This document shows, in pieces, positions 22,486 through 30,241 of a stretch of DNA of 64,000 nt. The stretch is taken from IMG/VR virus record IMGVR_UViG_3300027714_000008, positions 1 through 64,000 of that record, one strand, 5' to 3'. A program made the position numbers and the translations under genes. The notes below the pieces were generated by a model that had not been told where the DNA came from, made no database searches, and worked only from the letters and a program-made list of their open reading frames with translations. Positions within the stretch are counted from its first letter, which is position 1; every line of letters begins with the position of its first letter. The stretch comes from a virus.

Positions 22486-24960
22486 TTATCCAAAAAAATC
22501 ACTTAAGTCGGATACAGGCTCATCAGTCCAACCCAACGCATCAAGGAACATTGTCATAGGCTCTAAGAAAGATTTCTGAAACTGCTTATCGTAATCTATG
22601 TACGGATGCAAGTTCAGCTCTTTAGGAAGCTCATTAGGATATGCAATCACATTCTCTCTAATAGGGTTCGGAGTTTTTAAATACACGTACTTAATCTTTT
22701 CTCCGTCTTTAATATAATCGTACTTCTTGTGCAAGTTATTCTTCTTTACGTGATGGTTATACAACAAAGAGCCTCTGGCATTTATCGGAGTACCTTTTGC
22801 ATATATCTTTGTCTTATCTTCCCACTTACCTATATCTGATACACCACGTGGTGAACTCACATCCTCAGGTGGAAGACTATTAAATTCTTTACGAAAGTCT
22901 CTGATAAAGTCCTGTGTTTTCGTTTCTTCACCTTCAAGGATAACATGGAACACTTCTTTAAACTTATCACGACACACTTGCGGTGTAGAGGACTTAATAG
23001 CCTCGACACCCATAATCTTATGCTTTGGTATTGCATATTGCACACCCTCAGAGTTATGTACGTTTAGAATGTAACGTTTCTTTGCCAACCAAATACCACG
23101 ATCAGCAATAACTTCTCTATCCATTTCCATACGATCACCGAGACAATTTAGATCAGTACGCATCTTACTTAACATTTTAGCAAACGCTGGTTCGAAATGT
23201 GCCTTGCATGATTTGTCTATGAACTTGACTGCACGATCATGTGTAACACCAAACTTATTCACAAAGTCATTCATATTAACATATACTGAATCTGTATCAA
23301 TAGCGATAACATAATCTGTATTCTTTGTGCCTAAGACTTTATTTAACTCGTGGTTGATAACCTTTTCACACGACTTAATAACATGTTGACCTGTGACTGT
23401 CACACCTTCTGCAATACGCAAATCAAAGTAACGATAATACTTATTACCCATCGCACCATATAGACTATTCATAAGAATTTTAATAGCCATTTGACGATTA
23501 GTCAAAGTAGCAATCTCACGCTCAAGTTCTTTGGTAGGTGTTATTTGGTACTCTGACTGCGCTTCAAGCATACGTGTCTTAGAACGCTTACGATCATCAT
23601 AGTATTCTTCAATAAGAGAAGGCATAAAACCTTTCTTACTATTGTCAAAACGCTGACCTGTCGCAGCCATAGAATGATTACTATCAGGATCTATGGTCAA
23701 CGTTTCTGGTGACATATTCCATTGTGCAATTATGTTAGGATATAGAGACGCAAGGTCAAAGCTCACAACCCAATCATACATGCCAGGGGTGACATCTTTG
23801 ACGTAGCCACCAGGAAATGTACTATCGATAGACGAAAGGACTTTATGTGATTTTGCACGTGGGACAACAATGTTTTGATCATGTAATGCTCTATAGACAA
23901 TACTATCCCATATTGCAGTCGTACCGAAAACTTCAGACAAATTACATCCAGCCTTATAGCCCATAGTCAAGGCTAATCCCATCAAGTCAATCTTATCGTC
24001 TATACGCTCAATAAGCTCTACGTCTTTTACATTATAGTCTATGTAAAGTTGGTGGTTTTCTTTGTATAAGTTGCGAAGGCTACCGAACTCTTCATAAGAC
24101 AACTTCTTTTCACCTACCACAACGTGGGCAATATGATCTAGGCGATACGACGCCTGAGGTCCGAAACTGTATCCAAACTTTTGAAACAAGTCTAGGTAAT
24201 CTAATTGATTGATACCCATGAGTTGATAAGATTTCATCTCTTTGAATTTAAGACGTACAGTCTTTTGACGCACATCATTCCAAGGAGACATACTCTTTGA
24301 AGAAATATCCATATCGTGTTCTAAGGCAAGTCGCTCAATACGATTGACTAGATAAGGCACATCAAAGAAGCGGATATTCCAACCTGTGATAACATCAGGA
24401 TAGTCTGCTTTCCACCATGTAATCCACTTAGTAAGTAAATCAATTTCGTCATTACACCTATGGTATTGTATAAGAAGATTCTTGTGCGGAGATTTATTAT
24501 AATCGTACTCGCCACAACCCCAAACATGATAGATGCTATTACGAGAAGACTTACAACAAATAGCCGTGACAGGATGTAGAGCGTCTTCTGGCTCAGGAAA
24601 CCCATCTTCAGAATGTACCTCAATGTCAAAGTTGACAATGTTCATATGCGACTTCTTAAAGTTTACTTCACCAGGGAACTTGTCTTGAATGAATTGCATA
24701 ACAACTCTGTCCATACCATGATATGTAGGATTTGCCACTTCTGATTGTTCTTTAATAAAGTCTCGCATTGCATTGGGAGAGCCAAACGTTCTAGGTTTAA
24801 CATCATCACCATACATAGATTTCCAACCAGTGTCTTCGGCAGATGGAAAAAACAATGTCGGTTCATAACTGTACTTGTTTGATATAGGACGTCCTAAATC
24901 ATTGTAACCTCTATAGGCAATACGATTACCAATAATCTCAACTGATGTGTAAAAACTCAA
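22486..24960 (-). CDS. 43: DNA polymerase gp43 (family B)
   Basis: This is the replicative polymerase with proofreading. The 824-residue protein has exonuclease motif I with D112 and E114 (NFDIEVHSEDG), palm motif A DLASLYPNII (near 403), motif B KILMNSLYGAMGN (near 495) and motif C IAIDTDSVYV (near 553). It is somewhat shorter than T4 gp43 (898) but intact. It has a TTTACA promoter at 24985-25013. No split, intein or intron is seen. Confidence 0.97.
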   Translation of the reverse strand: MSFYTSVEIIGNRIAYRGYNDLGRPISNKYSYEPTLFFPSAEDTGWKSMYGDDVKPRTFGSPNAMRDFIKEQSEVANPTYHGMDRVVMQFIQDKFPGEVNFKKSHMNIVNFDIEVHSEDGFPEPEDALHPVTAICCKSSRNSIYHVWGCGEYDYNKSPHKNLLIQYHRCNDEIDLLTKWITWWKADYPDVITGWNIRFFDVPYLVNRIERLALEHDMDISSKSMSPWNDVRQKTVRLKFKEMKSYQLMGINQLDYLDLFQKFGYSFGPQASYRLDHIAHVVVGEKKLSYEEFGSLRNLYKENHQLYIDYNVKDVELIERIDDKIDLMGLALTMGYKAGCNLSEVFGTTAIWDSIVYRALHDQNIVVPRAKSHKVLSSIDSTFPGGYVKDVTPGMYDWVVSFDLASLYPNIIAQWNMSPETLTIDPDSNHSMAATGQRFDNSKKGFMPSLIEEYYDDRKRSKTRMLEAQSEYQITPTKELEREIATLTNRQMAIKILMNSLYGAMGNKYYRYFDLRIAEGVTVTGQHVIKSCEKVINHELNKVLGTKNTDYVIAIDTDSVYVNMNDFVNKFGVTHDRAVKFIDKSCKAHFEPAFAKMLSKMRTDLNCLGDRMEMDREVIADRGIWLAKKRYILNVHNSEGVQYAIPKHKIMGVEAIKSSTPQVCRDKFKEVFHVILEGEETKTQDFIRDFRKEFNSLPPEDVSSPRGVSDIGKWEDKTKIYAKGTPINARGSLLYNHHVKKNNLHKKYDYIKDGEKIKYVYLKTPNPIRENVIAYPNELPKELNLHPYIDYDKQFQKSFLEPMTMFLDALGWTDEPVSDLSDFFG

Positions 24961-24984
24961 AACGCAAACTCCTTATTTGTAAGC

Positions 24985-25013
24985 ATTGTATCATAATTTA
25001 GTATACTTGTAAA
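24985..25013 (-). promoter_or_regulatory. Promoter for gp43
   Basis: TTTACA, 17 bases and TACAAT lie in the 54-base gap upstream of gp43. AAGGAG follows before the ATG. Confidence 0.75.
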
Positions 25014-25014
25014 G

Positions 25015-25668
25015 CTATATAATATATTTGATACTCGTTGCTTTCATTTTGTACTTCCGTCTTTCCTTCTTATTGAGAGGATATACGAATATGTGTTTGC
25101 CTTTACTATGAACGTACTCTGCTTCGCCGTTCTCTAGCTGTTCCTTAATTTTTTGTGCGTATGGTTTAAGACGCCTCTCGCCATTCTTAGGTGTGTAGTA
25201 CGTCCGTATTGTCTTTTCGTGATACAGACGATCATTACCTTTAATCTTTATCGATCTACCCTTTGCAGTCATACCCAAATAGTAAAAGTTTGATGCATAG
25301 TATATAGTGCCTACATGACCTTGCATACTGTCAGCATAACTGACAACAACTTTACAGTCTGTGTTCTGTCTCAACCAATTGATTGTCTGAGATATGAAGT
25401 AACTTTCGGTATTCTTCGGAGTATCATCAATACAGCACAATCGTCTTAGTTCAACAACGTCTGTTTCAACTTCCCCATACTTCTTCCAAACACTTGCCAT
25501 GCCTAGATACCCATATATCATAACACCAATCATTTCAGCCTTATCAAAAAGACCGAAACAGAAACGAGTAGCCAAGCCATTTGTGTTCTTGGAGTAATGC
25601 CAATCAACAACAAATGGTGTAGCTTCTTGTATAGTTATTGGTGATACAGTGTAATCCGTAACGCTCAT
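25015..25668 (-). CDS. Mom-like DNA base modification enzyme
   Basis: The 217-residue protein follows the Mu Mom-like GNAT family: WHYSKNTNGLA at the N terminus, ELRRLCCIDDTPKNTESYFI in the centre, VVSYADSMQGHVGTIYYASNF and KTIRTYYTPK toward the end. Mom-type enzymes modify adenine in phage DNA and protect it from restriction. The C terminus is strongly basic, fitting DNA binding. It lies directly before gp43 in the replication cluster. Recognition is by motif memory; the exact chemistry is unknown. Confidence 0.75.
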   Translation of the reverse strand: MSVTDYTVSPITIQEATPFVVDWHYSKNTNGLATRFCFGLFDKAEMIGVMIYGYLGMASVWKKYGEVETDVVELRRLCCIDDTPKNTESYFISQTINWLRQNTDCKVVVSYADSMQGHVGTIYYASNFYYLGMTAKGRSIKIKGNDRLYHEKTIRTYYTPKNGERRLKPYAQKIKEQLENGEAEYVHSKGKHIFVYPLNKKERRKYKMKATSIKYII

Positions 25669-25686
25669 TACAATCTTCCTTATGAC

Positions 25687-25851
25687 TTACAAATCTACCT
25701 TTCTAACAACTTCAATCATAGCCGTGTTTCCGTCATCATAGGTGACTTCATGCAGTTCAGTGCTTAATTCTTTGCTTAAATCTATGGCTGCACGAACAAG
25801 TCTGCGACTTACTTCTACTCTTGTACCAACTTCATTTAATTGCTGTTTCAT
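25687..25851 (-). CDS. Small protein, unknown
   Basis: GGAG lies upstream of the ATG at 25851. The 54-residue product (MKQQLNEVGTRVEVSRRLV) has a helix followed by a short beta stretch (HEVTYDDGNTAMIEVV). It is not recognised. Confidence 0.6.
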   Translation of the reverse strand: MKQQLNEVGTRVEVSRRLVRAAIDLSKELSTELHEVTYDDGNTAMIEVVRKVDL

Positions 25852-25919
25852 AATATACTCCAATGTGTTTTAAGTGACAGGCCAAGTATTTGGCCTATCA
25901 TAGTAGCTATATATACCAC

Positions 25920-26120
25920 TTAGAAGAAGCGTCTACGCCTAACATAGGGTTCTTGCGACATGGCGATAGTCTCGATGTCGCCTCTGTAGATACCTATATC
26001 TCTTAGCTCATAATCTGTAAGCGAAGATAAGTCTTTTATCGTTCTGCGATAGTCGGCAGGTTTTTGTGCAGATAATACGACACCGGATATTGCAGATGTG
26101 ACTGCTGTTAAAAGTTTCAT
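25920..26120 (-). CDS. DUF1127-like small protein
   Basis: The 66-residue product carries LSSLTDYELRDIGIYRGDIE, the hallmark of DUF1127 (YjiS-like) proteins, common in alpha- and gammaproteobacteria and linked in some hosts to RNA and phosphate or carbon regulation. The N terminus is hydrophobic and the C terminus is arginine-rich (VRRRRFF). It appears to be acquired from a proteobacterial host. It overlaps the next gene by 4 bases. Confidence 0.8.
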   Translation of the reverse strand: MKLLTAVTSAISGVVLSAQKPADYRRTIKDLSSLTDYELRDIGIYRGDIETIAMSQEPYVRRRRFF

Positions 26121-26353
26121 TTCTTCAAGTCCTCTAATTTACCTTCATTCACTGCTGTATACACTGCATGGAATGAATGCGTCTTGTAGTAATCTTTTTC
26201 ATGCAATAGTTTTGCAATGTAGAAATTGGCGTGTATTTGACGAGCCTCAATCAGAGATTCAAGACAACCTTTGAAAAAACGGCACACTGCCATGATCGCA
26301 TCAGTTAGGGGATTCGTTAAGTAGTTGTTTACTAGTAGTATTGTATGTGTCAT
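26117..26353 (-). CDS. Small host-like helical protein
   Basis: The ATG at 26353 follows GAGGAA and is preferred over 26416. The 78-residue product contains LESLIEARQIHANFYIAKLL, a pattern I associate with small alphaproteobacterial proteins often encoded beside DUF1127 genes. It begins inside the end of the Hsp20 gene, with 53 bases of overlap. Its role is unknown. Confidence 0.6.
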   Translation of the reverse strand: MTHTILLVNNYLTNPLTDAIMAVCRFFKGCLESLIEARQIHANFYIAKLLHEKDYYKTHSFHAVYTAVNEGKLEDLKK

Positions 26354-26783
26354 TTTTGGATTCCTCGTTTTTTCCAATGTTAATTTTACGAGGACGCTGA
26401 TCTTCTGGGATAACATACTTCAAGTTAATTGCGAGTATGCCGTCTTGAATATCGGCTCCATGCACTTCTACGTGCTCCGACAGTCTAAAGGTTCGTCTAA
26501 ACTTCTTCGTAGATATACCACGATGTACGAAGTCTCTCCCCTTTGATATATGCTCACCAGTTATGCTCAATGTTCGATCTTTCACTTCTATGTCGAGTTC
26601 ATCTTCACCGAAACCTGCAACAGCCAATTCAATCAAAAAATCTGATTGTCCAATTCTGATGATGTTATGAGGTGGGTAATGATCTTTTGCATGTCTTGCA
26701 ACATGGTCTAGTTCGCTAAAGAGGTGGTCAAATCCAACGAATGATGCACGTGGAAATAATGTGGTGTGAGTTAAGCCTGTCAT
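26301..26783 (-). CDS. Small heat shock protein Hsp20
   Basis: The 160-residue protein has the IbpA-type alpha-crystallin domain: the N motif VGFDHLFSELD, then DFLIELAVAGFGEDELDIEV, TLSITGEH and RRTFRLSEHVEV, ending in a strand with ILAINLKYVIPE. Hsp20 genes are frequent in marine T4-like phages and probably help capsid folding under stress. It has a strong promoter at 26881-26911 whose -10 is also a late promoter. Confidence 0.93.
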   Translation of the reverse strand: MTGLTHTTLFPRASFVGFDHLFSELDHVARHAKDHYPPHNIIRIGQSDFLIELAVAGFGEDELDIEVKDRTLSITGEHISKGRDFVHRGISTKKFRRTFRLSEHVEVHGADIQDGILAINLKYVIPEDQRPRKINIGKNEESKNDTYNTTSKQLLNESPN

Positions 26784-26880
26784 TTAGTTTCTCCTTAATT
26801 ACAAGCAAGATTTATGAGACCAGATTTCTGCATCTCACGTATATTAGACTACTACAAATTGTTCATAGTTAGTCTGTCTG

Positions 26881-26911
26881 TATTTATATCAGAATTATAA
26901 AGGGATGTCAA
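26881..26911 (-). promoter_or_regulatory. Hsp20 promoter with fused early and late elements
   Basis: TTGACA, 17 bases and TATAAATA lie upstream of Hsp20. The -10 box TATAAA is also the first six bases of the T4 late promoter TATAAATA, so host RNA polymerase with either sigma factor could use it. The leader is about 95 bases long. Confidence 0.75.
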
Positions 26912-26941
26912 CCTTTTTTTTATTTCTAAGTAAGAAAGAAT

Positions 26942-27508
26942 TTATATGTAAGTAGAAGGATCTATGTCACCTTCTACTCCGAATGAAAAGCCTACACGCG
27001 CACAATGTGGTTTAATCAAATGCCATGTGCCACGTGGTATCCATATTAGATCACCAGGAGTAAACACCTTGTCAAACTTCACGACACCAGTTGACCAATC
27101 AGTAATTGCGTCTATTGTATAGTCTTTCCAGTCTTCTGATTCCCATATACTCCAATTAATACTACCTATGACGTTAAGAAACAACACATCTTCTTTATCT
27201 CTATGGACACTATGGCTTTCACTATCGGAAGTGAACCCTGCAAATCCATACAAGGTAATATGGTTTTTATGAAACGTTTTTGTTAGGGCTTTATGAATAT
27301 CCTTAGCAAAAGATGGTGTACCACTTCGTAAATGCATATCACGTAAAGTTACACGTTTCCTATGATTAACCCAATCCGTTAAAGTTAAAGGATGCGATAC
27401 CAAATACTTTGTGAAGTCATACATATCATAGTCAATTGTGTCATAAGGTTTACTGCAATAATAATCCCTATTCCTGACATGCGTTAAGAATGTTTCATCA
27501 AACATCAA
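26942..27508 (-). CDS. Cupin/JmjC-like oxygenase
   Basis: The 188-residue protein has SHSVHRDKEDVLFLNVIGSI (H-x-D metal pair), a central beta-sheet and FTPGDLIWIPRGTWHLIKP with the second His, the layout of cupin or JmjC-type 2OG oxygenases. Members hydroxylate proteins or small molecules. It is coupled to regA by 4 bases. The substrate is unknown. Confidence 0.7.
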   Translation of the reverse strand: MMFDETFLTHVRNRDYYCSKPYDTIDYDMYDFTKYLVSHPLTLTDWVNHRKRVTLRDMHLRSGTPSFAKDIHKALTKTFHKNHITLYGFAGFTSDSESHSVHRDKEDVLFLNVIGSINWSIWESEDWKDYTIDAITDWSTGVVKFDKVFTPGDLIWIPRGTWHLIKPHCARVGFSFGVEGDIDPSTYI

Positions 27509-27912
27509 CCATTACCGATATTGTATTTCGGACATAGCTCCCAATTAGTCTTTTCTTTATAAGGAATGATTTTAATCTGTCTTAATGGTGCACAATCTAA
27601 TTCAACTTTTACAGCGAATGAGACTAGACCCCAATCACTAAGCAAAGTTGCAATTGTATTCCTACGATTAATATCATTCTCTTCAAGATTAGCTTTCTTA
27701 CCATCAAGTAAAAACAACTCTTTAAAGTGTACAATAAAATACCTACCTTGCTTATGCAAGATGTGGCATGACTGATACAGTTTATTTTCTTTTCTTGATG
27801 CCACACCAATACGTGTTAGCGTTTCACGAACTTTTAAAAAGTCGTCTGGTTCATTTAATAAGATCTCTAACATATCTGTAGGAGTCCAATGAACTATTTT
27901 ATTTTCTTCCAC
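27505..27912 (-). CDS. regA: RegA translational repressor
   Basis: RegA binds phage early mRNAs at start sites and reduces their translation. The product (135 residues) matches T4 RegA in EPDDFLKVRETLTRIGVA, LYQSCHILHKQGRYFIVHFKE, LLSDWGLV and the C-terminal W-x-L-x-PKYNIGN. It has about 13 extra N-terminal residues (MEENKIVHWTPTDM). It is encoded between gp62 and the cupin gene, as expected. Confidence 0.94.
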   Translation of the reverse strand: MEENKIVHWTPTDMLEILLNEPDDFLKVRETLTRIGVASRKENKLYQSCHILHKQGRYFIVHFKELFLLDGKKANLEENDINRRNTIATLLSDWGLVSFAVKVELDCAPLRQIKIIPYKEKTNWELCPKYNIGNG

Positions 27913-28276
27913 CTTTACTCACCTTTTTTCTTATTTCTGCAACTTGACTAGATGATAAGAGTGTGAGTGCTTGGCGAGCTTTTTCATTGCTATAACCATA
28001 ATATTCTTTCACGACGTCCATGTCATTATTCAGTTCAGGTTTAATCCATTTAGAGAAACGTTTTCGTTTCCTAATCGTATTTATAAGAAAATCAAATTGC
28101 AGTTTGTTATCAAGATGATGGTACTGATTCATCACATTTGCAAAAAATACAGTGTCTTGAAAGTAAGATAGCGATCTATTAATCATAAAAGGCGCATACG
28201 CCTTCTCAGTAATATCATCGACCATAATATCTTTTTTGCTTGAATTTATAGCGTTTAAATATTCAAATGGGTTCAT
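27899..28276 (-). CDS. 62: Clamp loader small subunit gp62
   Basis: gp62 pairs with gp44 to load the gp45 clamp. The 125-residue product contains NPFEYLNAIN, AYAPFMINRSLSYFQDTVFF and a basic C terminus (KKVSKGGRK), as in short marine gp62 proteins. It is shorter than T4 gp62 (187). It overlaps gp44 and regA. Confidence 0.88.
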   Translation of the reverse strand: MNPFEYLNAINSSKKDIMVDDITEKAYAPFMINRSLSYFQDTVFFANVMNQYHHLDNKLQFDFLINTIRKRKRFSKWIKPELNNDMDVVKEYYGYSNEKARQALTLLSSSQVAEIRKKVSKGGRK

Positions 28277-29217
28277 TATAAAAACTCCAAATCCATAACT
28301 TCAGTCATACAAGCAACCAAGTTTATTTCATAGTCTGCAACGAAGGCAAACTTGTATTGATAATCAGCAAGTATTAACACAAGTTGTGGTACTGATGCAG
28401 GTTTTAGATAGTCTAGCATGCTATCATATATACCACGAATTATAGCAGAAGTGTCTAGGTCTTGGTGATTAACCACCCATCCACGCATTTTTTTCCAGTC
28501 TTTATTTTTTAGATGATGCATAAGTTCTTTAAACGAGTCAGCACTGCTTTCGGCTAAATTATTAATGTTATGAATTGTATTATCACTCATTGACAAGCTT
28601 TGTGCTTCATTGACAACACGTCGCCAATCTGGTGCATGCTTCATAATAATTGGCACTAAAGCTTTGTCTTCATACTTAACGTTTTCTTCATCAAGGATAT
28701 ACTTTAGTCGCGCCATGAATTGACCAGCTAATGATGCAAGGTTTTTCTTAGTCGTATTAAATTCATATATACTACAACGTGAATGTAATGGTTCAATAAT
28801 GCGGTTTTTAAAATTACAAGTAAGGATGAAACGACAGTTGTTACTGAATTCTTCAATAAACCCACGAAGGGCTGGTTGTGTTGATTGCGGATTAAGATAG
28901 TCTGCCTCATCAAGAATAACAACTTTGTAGCTACCAGTAAGTGATATAGAAGATGCAAACTGCTTTATCTTACCGCGTAACGTATCAATGTTACCTTCTT
29001 CACTTCCGTTAACAACAATGTAATCACATCCGATTGCATTGCATAACGCTTTAGCCACAGTAGTCTTACCAAGGCCAGCAGTTCCAGTGAAAAGCATGTT
29101 TTGCATCTCACCAGAATCTACTATAGCTTGAAAGGTTTTCTTTAGGCTTTTAGGTAAAACAGTATCAGCTATGTTAGTAGGACGATAGCGTTCAACCCAT
29201 AAAAAGTCTTTAGTCAT
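28276..29217 (-). CDS. 44: Clamp loader large subunit gp44
   Basis: This is the AAA+ ATPase of the clamp loader. The ATG at 29217 is chosen because GGAG lies 6 bases before it. The protein (313 residues) has WVERYRP at the start, Walker A GTAGLGKTT (about 45-53), Walker B VVILDEAD and the SRC motif LHSRCSIYEF. Promoter 29247-29275 precedes it. Confidence 0.95.
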   Translation of the reverse strand: MTKDFLWVERYRPTNIADTVLPKSLKKTFQAIVDSGEMQNMLFTGTAGLGKTTVAKALCNAIGCDYIVVNGSEEGNIDTLRGKIKQFASSISLTGSYKVVILDEADYLNPQSTQPALRGFIEEFSNNCRFILTCNFKNRIIEPLHSRCSIYEFNTTKKNLASLAGQFMARLKYILDEENVKYEDKALVPIIMKHAPDWRRVVNEAQSLSMSDNTIHNINNLAESSADSFKELMHHLKNKDWKKMRGWVVNHQDLDTSAIIRGIYDSMLDYLKPASVPQLVLILADYQYKFAFVADYEINLVACMTEVMDLEFL

Positions 29218-29246
29218 TGTGCTCTCCATAATATAAATAATTTGTA

Positions 29247-29275
29247 AGTGTAAGTCAATTAGAGCGGTATGTAAA
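29247..29275 (-). promoter_or_regulatory. Promoter for gp44
   Basis: TTTACA, 17 bases and TACACT lie upstream of gp44. The -10 is weaker than others in the series. Confidence 0.6.
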
Positions 29276-29279
29276 CTCT

Positions 29280-29498
29280 TTATTCTTTGTTAGCGGCATT
29301 CTCTGCTTGAAAAGCTTCGGCTACTTGAATTAGTTGTGCCGCTTGATCACGAAGACCACCGATTGTTGAAAGTTCTTCACCTTTAAATGCACCACGTTGG
29401 GTTAATGTATCGACTACTGCGATACAGCTACGTGCTACACGATTTGAAAGGTCATAAACCTGTGAGTGATCTTGTTGTTCGGCTACTTTAGATGCCAT
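29280..29498 (-). CDS. Small protein between gp45 and gp44, unknown
   Basis: GGAGCA before the ATG at 29498 favours this start over 29540. The 72-residue product (MASKVAEQQDHSQVYDLSNR) is alanine-rich and helical. It follows gp45 by 2 bases and may be an accessory clamp protein; that is inferred from position only. Confidence 0.65.
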   Translation of the reverse strand: MASKVAEQQDHSQVYDLSNRVARSCIAVVDTLTQRGAFKGEELSTIGGLRDQAAQLIQVAEAFQAENAANKE

Positions 29499-29500
29499 AA

Positions 29501-30175
29501 TTATGCTCCATACTTTGATGATTTTTCTAATGCTATCCAATATTCTGCATCAGAAGTTGTGTTGATAAAATGTGAGATTAGTTTAGACGAGATTTCTACC
29601 TTATAGTCTCCTGGTAATAGTTTCATGTTAGCGATACTTAAAACAACATTGAACTCATCAGTGTCATATGTTCCTTCAACATCGATAGAGAAAGTGTTTG
29701 ATGTAGGATTAGCTTCATCAAATACAGTTAGACTTATAGAACCATTGTTTGCACGAATGGATAAAGTCGAATGACCTAACGCACCAGCGGCACGTTTAAT
29801 CTTATTTAGCGTATCATTTGAGATAGCAAAATTAATTTCTGTGTCTGGCATAGTGATGTCTTTAGTAGACGTAGTGAGGTATTCACTGTCAGTAAAGAAA
29901 TACTTAACCTTAGATAGACCTGATTGGTCTTTAATGAGTACATGAGTGTCCTCAAAAGACATTGCTGGTTTATCTACAAGTCCAATAACATTCAAAAACT
30001 CGTTAAGATCGTATACACCAAACTTCTGTGGGAAGTTTATATCGAGTACGGCTTTACCAAATACATTCTTACCCTCAGAAAGAGTTCGAATAATATTCCC
30101 AGATTCAACCACTATGTTTGGATTGATAGTTGCAAAGTTCTTTAAGACCTGCAAAGCATTTTCATTTAGTTCCAT
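29501..30175 (-). CDS. 45: Sliding clamp gp45
   Basis: gp45 is the trimeric processivity clamp and also the activator of late transcription together with gp55 and gp33. The 224-residue protein matches T4 gp45 in length and in NALQVLKNFATINPNIV, GVYDLNEFLNVIG and the C-terminal EYWIALEKSS. It has its own promoter. Late promoters elsewhere in the window imply that this dual role is used. Confidence 0.92.
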   Translation of the reverse strand: MELNENALQVLKNFATINPNIVVESGNIIRTLSEGKNVFGKAVLDINFPQKFGVYDLNEFLNVIGLVDKPAMSFEDTHVLIKDQSGLSKVKYFFTDSEYLTTSTKDITMPDTEINFAISNDTLNKIKRAAGALGHSTLSIRANNGSISLTVFDEANPTSNTFSIDVEGTYDTDEFNVVLSIANMKLLPGDYKVEISSKLISHFINTTSDAEYWIALEKSSKYGA

Positions 30176-30203
30176 AATTAACCTTTCAATTTATGTTCTT
30201 TGA

Positions 30204-30232
30204 ATAGTAACACATCAAAGCATGTTTGTAAA
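30204..30232 (-). promoter_or_regulatory. Promoter for gp45
   Basis: TTTACA, 17 bases and TACTAT precede gp45. GAAAGG lies before the ATG. Confidence 0.7.
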
Positions 30233-30241
30233 TACATATTA

